DNA of 64,000 nucleotides from Tetzosporium hominis (GCF_002265435.1 NZ_NOKQ01000220.1:248001-312000); one strand, 5' to 3'; shown: positions 1-14,382, numbered from the stretch's first letter. The notes: a model not told the origin generated them from the sequence alone. Made by a program: numbers and translations.

Positions 1-173
1 TTCAGGCGTTTCCCGACCACGCAACTAAGGTCTACACTTACGCGGAATATGCACAACCGGAGCAGCCGTTTGAGATTGCAGACCCGTTTGGTGGCACATT
101 ACAAGACTATCAATTTACTCTTTATCAACTAGAACAACTGAAGGACAATCTACTCAATCGACTCAACAAATGA
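1..173 (+). CDS. Low-molecular-weight phosphatase (YwlE-type), C-terminal part
   Basis: The reading frame is open from the window edge to the TGA at 171-173 and gives 56 residues. They include the motif DPFGG, which in low-molecular-weight tyrosine/arginine phosphatases carries the general-acid aspartate of the second active-site loop, followed by a helical tail rich in leucine and glutamine. The N-terminal P-loop (CX5R) lies outside the window. In B. subtilis the protein-arginine phosphatase ywlE sits directly upstream of ywlF (rpiB), which is the arrangement seen here. Whether this protein prefers phospho-arginine or phospho-tyrosine cannot be told from this fragment. Confidence 0.8.
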   Translation, partial: QAFPDHATKVYTYAEYAQPEQPFEIADPFGGTLQDYQFTLYQLEQLKDNLLNRLNK

Positions 174-216
174 TATGATAAAGAAGAATACAAGATATAG
201 AAATGAGGGAATACAC

Positions 217-660
217 GTGAACATAGCCATTTCATCTGACCATGGCGGCAACACCTTACGAAAAGAGATCGGTTCACTTCTTGAAGAACTTGGCCATCAA
301 GTGACGGACTTCGGACCACAGACAAAAGACTCTGTTGACTACCCAGACTACGCAAAACCGGTCTGTGAAGGAGTCGCAGGTGGAGAATTTGAAGCGGGTA
401 TCTTGATTTGTGGAACAGGGATCGGCATGTCGATTGCTGCCAACAAATACAAAGGCATTCGTTGTGCGCTAGTGCATGACGTATTCTCTGCAAAAATGAC
501 AAAATGCCACAACAACTCGAACATTATCGCGATGGGCGAACGTGTCATCGGAGCGGGCCTTGCTCGTGAAATTGTGACTACGTGGTTAGCAAGCGAGTTC
601 GAAGGCGGCCGTCATGAGAACCGTATCAAAAAAATCGCTGAAATCGAAGCTTCAAACTAA
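217..660 (+). CDS. rpiB: Ribose-5-phosphate isomerase B
   Basis: This cytoplasmic enzyme interconverts ribose 5-phosphate and ribulose 5-phosphate in the pentose phosphate pathway. The 147-residue product has the usual length for RpiB and shows the family signatures SDHGG near the N-terminus, the CGTGIGMSIAANK substrate loop with the catalytic cysteine, and HNNSNIIAMGERVIG. I chose the GTG at 217 because GAGGGA lies about 6 bases before it and the protein then begins directly with the VNIAISSDHGG strand; the in-frame ATG at 175 would add 14 residues that are not family-like. It follows the ywlE-type gene by about 40 bp and precedes ywlG, as in B. subtilis (ywlE-ywlF-ywlG-glyA). LacA/LacB-like sugar isomerases are the only realistic alternative, and context makes them unlikely. 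Confidence 0.95.
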   Translation: MNIAISSDHGGNTLRKEIGSLLEELGHQVTDFGPQTKDSVDYPDYAKPVCEGVAGGEFEAGILICGTGIGMSIAANKYKGIRCALVHDVFSAKMTKCHNNSNIIAMGERVIGAGLAREIVTTWLASEFEGGRHENRIKKIAEIEASN

Positions 661-691
661 ACAAGACTTCACACTCTGAGGAGGCGTTTTG

Positions 692-1240
692 ATGGAACCA
701 ACGAAACAGTGGCAAGCCGAATTAGAACAGCTGCTAAGTGAGCTGGAACAAGTCATCGAGATCAAACCCGCTACACTCTTTGTTGTCGGGTGCTCTACCT
801 CCGAAGTCATAGGGAAGAAAATTGGAACAGCCGGGGCACGAGAAGTGGCAGAGGCCCTTTTTGAGCCCCTCGAAGAGTTCGCAAGACGAAAAGGTGTTTA
901 TCTTGCATTTCAAGGCTGTGAACATATCAATCGCGCACTCACCATGTGTCGCGAGACTGCTGAAAAATTTCAGCTCGAAGAAGTCTCTGTCATACCAGTC
1001 CCATCTGCAGGTGGTTCTATGTCAGCCTACGCATACGAAAAGTTTCATGAACCCGTCGTTGTAGAGCACATCCGAGCTCATGCCGGAATCGACATTGGCC
1101 AAACGCTGATCGGGATGCATTTGAAAGAAGTCGCTGTACCTGTTCGAACATCCGTGAAGATGATTGGGGACGCCATCGTCACCACGGCAACCACACGTCC
1201 AAAGCTCATTGGTGGCAGACGTGCATTTTATGGAAATTAG
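692..1240 (+). CDS. ywlG: YwlG / TIGR01440 family protein (UPF0340)
   Basis: A conserved 182-residue cytoplasmic protein of unknown biochemical role. Recognisable family segments are VVGCSTSEVIGKKIGT near the N-terminus, FQGCEHINRAL in the middle and HLKEVAVPVR followed by ARPKLIGGxRA-like residues at the end (here TRPKLIGGRRA). The ATG at 692 is chosen because GAGGAGG (679-685) is 6 bases upstream; a TTG codon at 689 is also in frame. It lies between rpiB and glyA with short gaps and is probably co-transcribed with them. No catalytic function can be assigned from the sequence. Confidence 0.9.
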   Translation: MEPTKQWQAELEQLLSELEQVIEIKPATLFVVGCSTSEVIGKKIGTAGAREVAEALFEPLEEFARRKGVYLAFQGCEHINRALTMCRETAEKFQLEEVSVIPVPSAGGSMSAYAYEKFHEPVVVEHIRAHAGIDIGQTLIGMHLKEVAVPVRTSVKMIGDAIVTTATTRPKLIGGRRAFYGN

Positions 1241-1252
1241 GAGGAACGTGTA

Positions 1253-2488
1253 GTGAAAAACATTCAAGCGCAAGATCAGGCAGTATTTGAAGCAATGGAA
1301 AACGAGAAAAAACGTCAGCAGGCAAACATCGAGTTGATTGCCTCAGAAAACTTCGTATCACAAGCCGTAATGGAAGCTCAAGGGTCCGTTCTGACAAACA
1401 AATATGCAGAAGGGTATCCAGCAAAACGCTACTACGGTGGTTGTGAGCACGTGGACGTTGTGGAAAATATCGCACGCGATCGCTTGAAAGAGCTATTCGG
1501 TGCAGAGCACGCCAATGTACAGCCTCACTCAGGTTCACAGGCCAACATGGCAGTCTATATGACAGCTCTTGAGCAAGGAGACACAATTCTTGGGATGAAC
1601 TTGTCTCATGGGGGACATTTAACACACGGTTCCCCTGTTAACTTCAGTGGAATTCAATACAATTTCGTCGAATACGGCGTAGATAAAGAAAATGAACTTA
1701 TCGATTACGAAGATGTTCGTCAGAAAGCTCTTGAGCACAAACCGAAGATGATCGTGGCAGGTGCGAGCGCGTACTCTCGTACAATCGATTTCGCGAAATT
1801 CCGTGAGATCGCGGACGAAGTTGGCGCGTACTTGATGGTCGATATGGCTCACATCGCAGGCCTTGTAGCAGCTGGCTTGCATCCGAACCCAGTGCCACAC
1901 GCACACTTCGTTACATCGACTACTCACAAGACTCTTCGTGGTCCACGTGGCGGTCTGATTTTGACGACTGAAGACTGGGCGAAGAAAATCGACAAGACGA
2001 TCTTCCCTGGAATTCAAGGAGGTCCTTTGATGCACGTCATCGCTGCAAAAGCAGTGGCATTCGGCGAAGCATTACAAGACGATTTCAAGACGTATCAACA
2101 ACAAGTTATCGATAACGCACAAGCTCTTGCTGCAACACTTTCGGAAGAAGGCGTTCGTATCGTATCAGGCGGTACAGACAACCACGTCTTCTTGATTGAT
2201 GTAAAAGGTCTTGGCTTGACGGGTAAAGTGGCAGAACACGTTCTTGATGAAGTCGGAATCACGGTCAACAAAAACACGATTCCATACGACCAGGAAAGTC
2301 CATTCGTCACTTCTGGTATTCGTATCGGGACGCCAGCTGTCACGTCTCGTGGATTCAAAGAACAAGAGATGAAAGAAATCGGCAAGATTATCGCAGACCT
2401 TCTGAAGAACCATGAAGATGAAGCGACTCTTACTTCGGCTAAAGAGCGCGTAAAGGCGCTGACTGACAACTATCCTTTATACGCATAA
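1253..2488 (+). CDS. glyA: Serine hydroxymethyltransferase
   Basis: Pyridoxal-phosphate enzyme that converts serine and tetrahydrofolate to glycine and methylene-tetrahydrofolate, feeding one-carbon metabolism. The 411-residue product matches the family length. It contains the N-terminal ASENFVS and YAEGYPxKRYYGG segments, the PLP-lysine motif [13 protein letters not shown] with the Schiff-base lysine at residue 226, and the C-terminal [14 protein letters not shown] motif. The start is GTG at 1253, 8 bases after TAGGAGGA. It is the last gene of the rpiB-ywlG-glyA run and is followed by an intrinsic terminator. Confidence 0.98.
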   Translation: MKNIQAQDQAVFEAMENEKKRQQANIELIASENFVSQAVMEAQGSVLTNKYAEGYPAKRYYGGCEHVDVVENIARDRLKELFGAEHANVQPHSGSQANMAVYMTALEQGDTILGMNLSHGGHLTHGSPVNFSGIQYNFVEYGVDKENELIDYEDVRQKALEHKPKMIVAGASAYSRTIDFAKFREIADEVGAYLMVDMAHIAGLVAAGLHPNPVPHAHFVTSTTHKTLRGPRGGLILTTEDWAKKIDKTIFPGIQGGPLMHVIAAKAVAFGEALQDDFKTYQQQVIDNAQALAATLSEEGVRIVSGGTDNHVFLIDVKGLGLTGKVAEHVLDEVGITVNKNTIPYDQESPFVTSGIRIGTPAVTSRGFKEQEMKEIGKIIADLLKNHEDEATLTSAKERVKALTDNYPLYA

Positions 2489-2504
2489 TTTTATAGGAAC
2501 AACG

Positions 2505-2535
2505 AGCCACTTCTGTTAAATAGAAGTGGCTTTTT
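2505..2535 (+). terminator. Intrinsic terminator after glyA
   Basis: GCCACTTCT (2506-2514) pairs with AGAAGTGGC (2522-2530) around a short AT-rich loop and is followed by five T residues. Confidence 0.9.
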
Positions 2536-2603
2536 GTCGCAATTTTCCGTAAACTAAGACTAACTATACATAAACTGTTCAGATTTAACAGAGGAGGGCG
2601 GGT

Positions 2604-4793
2604 ATGAGCCAACAAACAGAATCTAAGTTGCGTAGTGAGTTATTGCACTGGATCAAAAAGATTGGTAGTCATTTTGACACTAGCTATATTGTTCGTGACC
2701 CTAACCTCCCAGGTAAGCCCATCGTCTATGTTAATGATGCGTTCACCAGGAAGACAGGTTTCAGTTTGCAAGATGTGGTAGGGGAAAGTGTGACCATTTT
2801 ACATGGCAACCAACAGTTCATTGAAAAAGAAGTGCTAATCGACTCGGATCTGAATCAAATTGGCTCAGTGAGACGAGAAGTTCTGAACTTCTGTAAAGAC
2901 GGAACTCCGATTTGGTTTGATATTATCGGGCAAACTTTCAGGGATCCACTGGGCAATCCATTATTCGAAGTAGCGTTTCAATCGGACATCACGGTACAGA
3001 AACAACAAGAAGCGATTATCGAGATGCAGGCTGAGATCTATGAAGGAATCGAGAAAGGGTATGCCATCAGTGCGCTCCTTCAAGAAATCTGCTATAAAGT
3101 GGAACAGTTTTTCAGAGAAGGCTCCATGTGCAGCATCATGCATGCCAGAGATGGACAACTCTACGCGCTTGCTTCGAATTCGTTGCCTAAAGAATATGTC
3201 CACTTGATGGAAGGTCTTGAGATTGGTCCGAACGTGGGATCATGTGGAGCGGCGGCCTATCACCAACAAGTCATCATTACTGAAGATGTGGAGACGTCTC
3301 CAAACTGGATACCGTATATAGGAGAAGGGACCAATCCATATGGTTTCAAAGCTTGCTGGAGTTTCCCCATCGTCAATCACCAAAGAGAGACGATTGCTAC
3401 TTTTGGTGTGTACTTTAAAGAAAATACTAGTCCAACGAAACTTGAGATGGCGTTCATTCAAAAGATTGTGCCTCTTGTTTTGCTTGCGTTTCGGAATGCA
3501 GCAGACCAAGAAAAGATTCTCCATCTAGCCTATCAAGACCAGGAGACAGGTTTGTCGAATATGAACTATTTTTTGACGGAAGTCAAAGAGCTGGATGAAG
3601 ATGCAGAAAATGGCTTTGTTGCGGTCATCTCGCCGTTTAACTACTCTGAAATTGTCGATATGTTCGGCAGGGAGATTGCTTCTCTCGTATTAAAAGAGCT
3701 AGGACGCCGCTTAGATGGAATATTAGATGACTATTCGTATGTATTAAGCCGCTTCACAAGCACCACCCTCATTCTTGCAGGGAATACCAAGCGAGAAGAT
3801 TTCCGTGATATTTTAGAAATTCTGCTTCGTGCGGGGCATTCGCAAATCAAGATTGATCAAATGGAAATCTTTATCCCTCTTCAGATTGGAGTCGTTCCTT
3901 ATGAAAAAGGAGATGAGATCCATCAGCTGATTCGTCGTGCAGACCTTGCTCTTTCAGAAGCACGGAAGCGGACCGGAGAGCAAGTTTGCTACTACTCGCC
4001 GGAAATGGATGAATCGATCAAGAGCAATATGGAGCTCCAGAGTGCCATTGAAATCGGCTTACGAGAAGAAGAATTTGACGTCTACTTGCAACCAAAAGTC
4101 GATATGGAAAGTGGCCGTATCATCAGCTTTGAAGCACTGGCTCGCTGGAATTCAAGTAAGCTCGGTTGGGTACCGCCGATTGATTTCATTGATGCAACAG
4201 AAAAGGTAGGGAAGATTGATCTTTTGGAGACTTTGATTATTCACAAAGTGCTCAGTTGGCAAGCGAGTTATCAAAAAGCAGGAAACAAGCCGTACCAAGT
4301 GGCAGTTAATATTTCGCCAAACCATTTCTATAAGTCGAATTTTGTAGAATCTATTTTAGCTTTGCTGCATCACTATGAGTTGCCTGCAGAATCTATCATG
4401 ATTGAGTTGACTGAGAGTATCAGCTTGGAGGATTTAGAGAAAGCTAAAGAGATTTTGAAAAACCTTGCCGATGCTGGAATCATGTGTTCGATTGATGATT
4501 TTGGAATTGGGTATTCGTCGCTTAGCTATCTTCACGAACTACCCATATCGGAGATCAAGCTCGACCGGAGCTTCATTTCACAAATCCATAAGAGTGGCAC
4601 GAGAGCAGTAGTCCAGACGATTATTGATCTGGCAGATAAGCTCGACATTCGAGCGGTGGCAGAAGGTATTGAGACCTATGAACAGATGATTTTACTGCGA
4701 GGAATGAGCTGTTCTGTCGGTCAAGGGTACTACTTTAACCGACCGTTGCCCCTAGAAGAAATAGACGAAATAATCAAAACAGAGGAGACCTAG
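2604..4793 (+). CDS. PAS-GAF-GGDEF(degenerate)-EAL cyclic-di-GMP phosphodiesterase
   Basis: A 729-residue signalling protein without predicted membrane segments. A PAS domain occupies about residues 20-135 (YVNDAFTRKTGFS, ending in FQSDITVQKQQE), a GAF domain about 140-300, a GGDEF-like domain about 305-470 and an EAL domain about 485-725. The GGDEF domain starts normally (DQETGLSNMNYF) but has no GG(D/E)EF motif, reading RFTSTTLILAG at that position, so cyclase activity is unlikely. The EAL domain keeps EALAR near residue 510, IELTES, DDFGIGYSSL near 630, KLDRSFI and AEGIET, so it should hydrolyse c-di-GMP. The degenerate GGDEF may bind nucleotide and act as a regulatory module. The start ATG is 7 bases after GAGGAGGG. 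It lies alone between two terminators. Confidence 0.92.
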   Translation: MSQQTESKLRSELLHWIKKIGSHFDTSYIVRDPNLPGKPIVYVNDAFTRKTGFSLQDVVGESVTILHGNQQFIEKEVLIDSDLNQIGSVRREVLNFCKDGTPIWFDIIGQTFRDPLGNPLFEVAFQSDITVQKQQEAIIEMQAEIYEGIEKGYAISALLQEICYKVEQFFREGSMCSIMHARDGQLYALASNSLPKEYVHLMEGLEIGPNVGSCGAAAYHQQVIITEDVETSPNWIPYIGEGTNPYGFKACWSFPIVNHQRETIATFGVYFKENTSPTKLEMAFIQKIVPLVLLAFRNAADQEKILHLAYQDQETGLSNMNYFLTEVKELDEDAENGFVAVISPFNYSEIVDMFGREIASLVLKELGRRLDGILDDYSYVLSRFTSTTLILAGNTKREDFRDILEILLRAGHSQIKIDQMEIFIPLQIGVVPYEKGDEIHQLIRRADLALSEARKRTGEQVCYYSPEMDESIKSNMELQSAIEIGLREEEFDVYLQPKVDMESGRIISFEALARWNSSKLGWVPPIDFIDATEKVGKIDLLETLIIHKVLSWQASYQKAGNKPYQVAVNISPNHFYKSNFVESILALLHHYELPAESIMIELTESISLEDLEKAKEILKNLADAGIMCSIDDFGIGYSSLSYLHELPISEIKLDRSFISQIHKSGTRAVVQTIIDLADKLDIRAVAEGIETYEQMILLRGMSCSVGQGYYFNRPLPLEEIDEIIKTEET

Positions 4794-4811
4794 AAAGTCT
4801 TCTCTTTTTTT
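4781..4811 (+). terminator. Intrinsic terminator after the EAL-domain gene
   Basis: AGAGGAGAC pairs with GTCTTCTCT (one G-U pair) and is followed by a run of eight T residues. The hairpin overlaps the stop codon of the upstream gene and ends just before the upp -10 element. Confidence 0.88.
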
Positions 4812-4820
4812 TGCTATAAT
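4812..4820 (+). promoter_or_regulatory. Extended -10 promoter of upp
   Basis: The sequence TGcTATAAT at 4812-4820 is a perfect extended -10 element 33 bases before the upp start codon. The -35 position falls inside the preceding terminator hairpin and has no TTGACA match, so this promoter probably depends on the extended -10. Confidence 0.65.
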
Positions 4821-4852
4821 AGGTCAGAATGAAACGAAGAGGAGTGAAGAGG

Positions 4853-5482
4853 ATGTCAAAAGTATTCGTATTTGATCACCCACTGATTCAACATAAATTA
4901 ACGTATATCCGTAGCGTAGAGACGGGAACAAAAGAATTTCGCGAGCTAGTCGATGAGGTGGCTACGCTGATGGCGTTTGAAATCACGCGCGACATGCCAC
5001 TAGTAGAAACAGAAGTAGAAACACCGGTAACGAAAACAAAATCAAAAATACTTGCAGGGAAAAAGATGGGCATCGTGCCGATATTACGTGCAGGTATCGG
5101 CATGGTAGACGGCATCTTGAAGCTGATCCCAGCTGCTAAAGTAGGGCATATCGGTCTTTACCGTGACCCTCAAACATTGCAACCAGTCGAATACTACGTA
5201 AAATTGCCAGCAGACGTGGAAGAGCGTGACTTCATCGTCGTTGATCCGATGCTAGCTACTGGTGGTTCTGCAATCGAAGCTATCAACTCTTTGAAAAAGC
5301 GTGGAGCTACAAGCATCAAGTTTATGTGTTTGATTGCCGCTCCAGAGGGCGTCGAGCTGTTGCAACAAGCGCACCCAGATGTAGATGTCTACATTGCTGC
5401 GCTTGATGAGAAGTTGAACGACCACGGCTACATCGTGCCAGGACTTGGCGATGCTGGCGACCGACTTTTCGGAACAAAGTAA
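4853..5482 (+). CDS. upp: Uracil phosphoribosyltransferase
   Basis: Cytoplasmic salvage enzyme that makes UMP from uracil and PRPP. The 209-residue product has the full family length. It carries the PRPP-binding segment [10 protein letters not shown] at residues 131-140, the RAGIGMVDG segment near 79-87 and the C-terminal uracil-binding sequence [15 protein letters not shown]. The ATG at 4853 has GGAG 8 bases upstream, and [11 protein letters not shown] is the normal N-terminus; an in-frame ATG at 4829 would add eight residues and lies at the predicted transcription start. The order glyA-upp-wecB (mnaA)-atp matches B. subtilis, apart from the inserted EAL gene. Confidence 0.98.
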   Translation: MSKVFVFDHPLIQHKLTYIRSVETGTKEFRELVDEVATLMAFEITRDMPLVETEVETPVTKTKSKILAGKKMGIVPILRAGIGMVDGILKLIPAAKVGHIGLYRDPQTLQPVEYYVKLPADVEERDFIVVDPMLATGGSAIEAINSLKKRGATSIKFMCLIAAPEGVELLQQAHPDVDVYIAALDEKLNDHGYIVPGLGDAGDRLFGTK

Positions 5483-5485
5483 TCT

Positions 5486-5630
5486 TTAGATGTGGAAGGC
5501 GTTCGATCAGAAATCTCGTAAAAACCAGGCGCACCAAGTGAGGCGCTCTTTGTCTCGGTTGGGGTGAATGGTTTTTGCGTGTATTTCTAACGCCTGCAAC
5601 TCGATTACTCTTAGATGTGGAGCCGACTCG
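5486..5630 (+). repeat. Long-hairpin intergenic repeat, copy A
   Basis: This element starts with TTAGATGTGGAAGGCGTTCG and ends with CAACTCGATTACTC followed by TTAGATGTGGAGCCGACTC. Inside, AGAAATCTCGTAAAAACC (5509-5526) is imperfectly complementary to GGTTTTTGCGTGTATTTCT (5570-5588), giving a long hairpin. Related copies lie at 36318-36462 (inverted) and 43510-43650, and a copy without the hairpin core lies at 32919-32965. The gap downstream of upp contains nothing else gene-like. Confidence 0.75.
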
Positions 5631-5689
5631 CCTCTCTAGTAAGATTTTAAGACTGTAAGGGGTTTTTCAATGGTGAGCGGTCGTTCTTC

Positions 5690-5773
5690 GACAAATTCGA
5701 AGTTCTTTAAGACAAAATTGAAGTTCCTTTAAACAAATTCGAAGTTCTATTAGACAAATTGCACTTTCTAATC
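5690..5773 (+). repeat. 21-bp tandem array R1 (consensus GACAAATTCGAAGTTCTTTAA)
   Basis: Imperfect units start at 5690, 5711, 5732 and 5753, an exact 21-base spacing, with the last unit the most diverged. Stop codons occur in each forward frame of the units, so the array is not coding. CTAGTAAG sits shortly upstream at 5636. Confidence 0.85.
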
Positions 5774-5821
5774 GACCGAAGCTGTTTTAGTGAAACTCAG
5801 CACCACCAATCCAATCAATCA

Positions 5822-5852
5822 CAAGAGGCCTGGTAAAACAGGTCTCTTTCTT
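5822..5852 (+). terminator. Terminator-like hairpin just upstream of wecB
   Basis: AGAGGCCTG (5824-5832) pairs with CAGGTCTCT (5839-5847), one G-U pair, followed by a short T-rich run, only about 20 bases before the wecB start. It may end upp-region transcripts or attenuate wecB. Confidence 0.6.
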
Positions 5853-5867
5853 AAAAAGGAGAAACAC

Positions 5868-6977
5868 ATGAAAAAGTGGAAAGTTATGACCATCTTCGGT
5901 ACACGTCCGGAAGCCATCAAAATGGCCCCGCTCGTACTGGAGCTTCAAAAACAAGATGACATGGAATCCATCGTCGCGGTCTCTGCTCAACACCGACAGA
6001 TGCTCGATCAGGTGTTGACGACGTTCGGCATTACGCCAGACTATGACCTCAACGTCATGAAGGACCGCCAGACATTGTTTGATATCACTACGAACGTTTT
6101 GCACGGACTGAACGACGTCATGCAAGACGCGAAGCCGGATATCGTGCTCGTTCACGGAGATACATCGACGACATTCGTTGGAAGCCTTGCTGCGTTCTAT
6201 AACCAGATCGCTATCGGACACGTCGAAGCCGGCCTTCGTACAGGCAACAAATATTCTCCGTACCCTGAAGAGATGAACCGTCAGTTGACAGGCGTCCTTG
6301 CTGACATCCATTTCGCACCGACCGAAAAATCCGCAGCGAACCTGCGCGCAGAAAACAAGCCAGAAGAGTGGATCGTCATCACAGGCAACACGGCAATCGA
6401 TGCTCTGAAGACGACAGTACGCGACGAGTACACGCATCCGATTCTTGATACGATTGGTGATGACCGAATGATTTTGCTGACAGCACACCGTCGTGAGAAC
6501 CTAGGGGAGCCGATGCGCAACTTCTTCCGCGCCATCAACCGCTTGCTTGAAGCACACGCGGATGTCCAAGTCGTCTACCCAGTGCATATGAACCCAGTGG
6601 TCCGTGAGATTGCAAACGAGGTCCTTGGAAACAACCCACGAGTGCACTTGATCGAACCACTCGAGGTCATTGACTTCCATAACCTTGCGGCTCGCTCGCA
6701 CATCATTCTGACCGATTCAGGTGGCGTGCAAGAAGAGGCACCTTCGCTTGGGAAGCCAGTCATCGTACTTCGCGATACGACGGAGCGCCCGGAAGGGATT
6801 GATGCGGGAACGTTGAAGCTTGCGGGACTTGATGAAGACCGTATCTTCGAACTAACGAACGAACTGCTGACAGATCCAGCAGCCTACGAGGCGATGTCAA
6901 AAGCGTCAAACCCATATGGTGACGGAACAGCTTCTGCTCAAATCGTTGAAGCCCTACGCCGTTTCCTAAATAAATAA
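5868..6977 (+). CDS. wecB: UDP-N-acetylglucosamine 2-epimerase
   Basis: Non-hydrolysing epimerase that makes UDP-ManNAc, the precursor of teichoic-acid linkage units and of ManNAc-containing secondary cell-wall polymers. The 369-residue product shows GTRPEAIKMAPL at 11-22, GDTSTTFVGSL from 98, HVEAGLRTG at 118-126, PEEMNRQL at 133-140, the AHRRENLGEP loop and SGGVQEEAPSLGKP near the end. The ATG at 5868 has AAAAAGGAG 6 bases upstream; the longer frame from 5790 reads through the upstream hairpin and is not plausible. This is the mnaA (yvyH) position in B. subtilis. Here the product is likely used by the TagA-type transferase encoded at 51.4 kb. Confidence 0.96.
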   Translation: MKKWKVMTIFGTRPEAIKMAPLVLELQKQDDMESIVAVSAQHRQMLDQVLTTFGITPDYDLNVMKDRQTLFDITTNVLHGLNDVMQDAKPDIVLVHGDTSTTFVGSLAAFYNQIAIGHVEAGLRTGNKYSPYPEEMNRQLTGVLADIHFAPTEKSAANLRAENKPEEWIVITGNTAIDALKTTVRDEYTHPILDTIGDDRMILLTAHRRENLGEPMRNFFRAINRLLEAHADVQVVYPVHMNPVVREIANEVLGNNPRVHLIEPLEVIDFHNLAARSHIILTDSGGVQEEAPSLGKPVIVLRDTTERPEGIDAGTLKLAGLDEDRIFELTNELLTDPAAYEAMSKASNPYGDGTASAQIVEALRRFLNK

Positions 6978-6985
6978 TAGTAGAA

Positions 6986-7018
6986 ACTCCAGCAACGCTA
7001 TCATTGCTGGGGTTTTTG
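6986..7018 (+). terminator. Intrinsic terminator after wecB
   Basis: CCAGCAA (6989-6995) pairs with TTGCTGG (7004-7010) and is followed by GGTTTTTG. Confidence 0.88.
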
Positions 7019-7172
7019 TTATGAGGTCCGCGGATCGCTTCCCCGAAACGGAACATCACTTTTATTCAGAAAAACGAGTAAACTCTCTGATTCTACCCGA
7101 GAAATTACTGGTTTTTATAACCCCCAAACATAACAAAAAAATTATGTCCGTAATTTGTCGAACCCCTTCGTC

Positions 7173-7190
7173 TTGTGATGTTTTTCACAG
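7173..7190 (+). promoter_or_regulatory. Rex/FNR-like operator upstream of the atp operon
   Basis: The sequence TTGTGA-N6-TCACAG contains a perfect TGTGA-N6-TCACA palindrome and is close to the Rex consensus TTGTGAA-N4-TTCACAA. It ends 7 bases before the -35 element of the atp promoter. The rest of the 7021-7172 gap shows no gene or clear site. Confidence 0.5.
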
Positions 7191-7197
7191 GATGGAA

Positions 7198-7226
7198 TTG
7201 ACATGAAATAGGCGCTATTGTATGCT
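7198..7226 (+). promoter_or_regulatory. Sigma-A promoter of the atp operon
   Basis: A perfect TTGACA (7198-7203), a 17-base spacer and TATGCT (7221-7226). Transcription would start near 7233, leaving a leader of about 135 bases before atpI. Confidence 0.75.
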
Positions 7227-7369
7227 TACAAAGGATAATCATGATAGGGGTTTCATAATGAAATTCGACTGTCTATTCCACTTTCTGCAAGCTAGCGTCT
7301 TCATTTGAGAAGCACCCCAGAACCAGCGAAAATTCGCTTCCATTCGAATCTAAATTCAGGAGAATTCCA

Positions 7370-8480
<1,111 letters not shown>

Positions 8481-8507
8481 TATAAACTGAAGGGGACTTC
8501 AGTATAA

Positions 8508-8768
<261 letters not shown>

Positions 8769-8796
8769 TCGATAATCGTTCATTTGACTTTAACGC

Positions 8797-8821
8797 AAAT
8801 GGCGGAGTGAATCCGCCATTT
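8797..8821 (+). other. Intra-operon hairpin after atpE
   Basis: AAATGGCGGA (8797-8806) and TCCGCCATTT (8812-8821) form a perfect 10-bp stem with a 5-base loop. Only a weak T-run follows, so it more likely protects or processes the mRNA than ends it. Confidence 0.7.
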
Positions 8822-8918
8822 CCTTTATGAAACACAACCACAGAAAACAACAAAGTTTTTGTTTACTCGATAGAAGCAAGAAAACGACGGAATAGCGTTT
8901 GAAAGGAGTGAAACAATC

Positions 8919-9440
8919 GTGTCTTTTGATTACCTTGCACTTGGGGCTGGTGGCTCTGGGTTTAACACACTGGATATCTTCGCGACATTATTCTTCTTCA
9001 TCGTATTGATGGTATTACTGAAGAAATTCGCATGGGGTCCACTTATGGGTATCATGAACGAACGTGAGCAGTTAGTAGCGAGCGAGATCGAAGCAGCTGA
9101 AAACAGCCGTTTAGAATCTCAGAAACTACTTGACGAGCAGCGTGAATTATTGAAACAAGCACGCACGGAAGCATTGGCAATCGTGGAAAACGCGAAGAAG
9201 CAAGGCGATGTTTCTCGTGAAGAGATTATGACGACTGCACGTGAAGAAGCAACTCGCTTAAAAGAGTCTGCTATCCGTGAAATCGAAACTGAAAAAGCAC
9301 GCGCGATTGCTGCAGTACGTGAGGAAGTTGTTTCCTTGTCAGTACTTGCTGCATCTAAGGTGCTTGAGAAAGAAGTTACGGAAGAAGATAATCGTGCATT
9401 GATCGAGGCTACGATTGCGAAGGCAGGCGAAGCGAAGTGA
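8919..9440 (+). CDS. atpF: ATP synthase subunit b
   Basis: Peripheral stalk subunit of 173 residues. A single membrane helix (about 20-40, [17 protein letters not shown]) is followed by [12 protein letters not shown] and a long charged coiled coil ([18 protein letters not shown]) that reaches to F1. The GTG at 8919 has AAAGGAGTG about 9 bases upstream. Its stop overlaps the atpH GTG by 4 bases, which implies translational coupling. Confidence 0.96.
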   Translation: MSFDYLALGAGGSGFNTLDIFATLFFFIVLMVLLKKFAWGPLMGIMNEREQLVASEIEAAENSRLESQKLLDEQRELLKQARTEALAIVENAKKQGDVSREEIMTTAREEATRLKESAIREIETEKARAIAAVREEVVSLSVLAASKVLEKEVTEEDNRALIEATIAKAGEAK

Positions 9441-9973
9441 GCAAATCTGCAGTAGCAAAGCGTTACGCCATCGCTTTATTCGAACTAGCACGAGAAAACG
9501 ATACATTGACGACAACGCGCGATGACCTAACGGAAATCAAAGCAGCTTGGAAACAAGATGCAGACGTTCAAGCCTTGTTCGCTTCTCCTAAACTTTCTCT
9601 TGATAAAAAGAAAGAATTGATTCGTACAGTATTCGGTTCTGCAAGCCCAGCAGTCGTTAACACGATTCAGCTACTTGTAGAAAAGAAACGTCTACACGAA
9701 TTACCTGCCATTGTGGATGAGTTCAGTGCTTTGTCTAACAACGCACAAGGAATTGCAGAAGCAACGGTTTACTCAACACGCGCATTGACAGACGAAGAGC
9801 GTGCACACATCTCTTCTGCATTCGCACAAGAAGTGGGCAAAGGCTCTCTTAACATTCACAACGAAGTAGATCCATCTCTTATCGGTGGACTACGCATTCA
9901 AATCGGAAACCGCATTTACGACAACACATTGAGTTCTAAACTTGATCGCTTGAAGCGTAACTTGATCGGTTAA
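9437..9973 (+). CDS. atpH: ATP synthase subunit delta
   Basis: The 178-residue F1 subunit that joins the b-dimer stalk to the alpha3beta3 head. Typical features are [16 protein letters not shown] at the N-terminus and the C-terminal [17 protein letters not shown] signature. The start is GTG inside the GTGA overlap with atpF, and the gene has no separate ribosome site beyond the atpF tail. Confidence 0.96.
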   Translation: MSKSAVAKRYAIALFELARENDTLTTTRDDLTEIKAAWKQDADVQALFASPKLSLDKKKELIRTVFGSASPAVVNTIQLLVEKKRLHELPAIVDEFSALSNNAQGIAEATVYSTRALTDEERAHISSAFAQEVGKGSLNIHNEVDPSLIGGLRIQIGNRIYDNTLSSKLDRLKRNLIG

Positions 9974-9989
9974 TACTACAGAAATATGA

Positions 9990-11510
<1,521 letters not shown>

Positions 11511-11531
11511 GTTCGAATAAAAAAACGATAA

Positions 11532-14271
<2,740 letters not shown>

Positions 14272-14282
14272 GTCGAAGTTGG

Positions 14283-14318
14283 AAACCCCGGTCACCGTCT
14301 GGTGACCGGGGTTTTTTG
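14283..14318 (+). terminator. Strong terminator of the atp operon
   Basis: A 13-bp GC-rich perfect stem AACCCCGGTCACC / GGTGACCGGGGTT with a 4-base loop, followed by T6. Confidence 0.95.
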
Positions 14319-14382
14319 TATCTCTAGATGTGTAAGGGCTTGGAATGGTAAAGGTCTTACTAGGAAGGTCTTAGGAATTTGA

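Noticed and set aside
3530-4000. Active diguanylate cyclase domain in the EAL protein
   Set aside because: The GG(D/E)EF motif is absent.
7121-7166. Third SigI-like promoter (ACCCCC ... CGAA) upstream of the atp operon
   Set aside because: ACCCCC and CGAA are far more than 20 bases apart, and a normal sigma-A promoter lies downstream.
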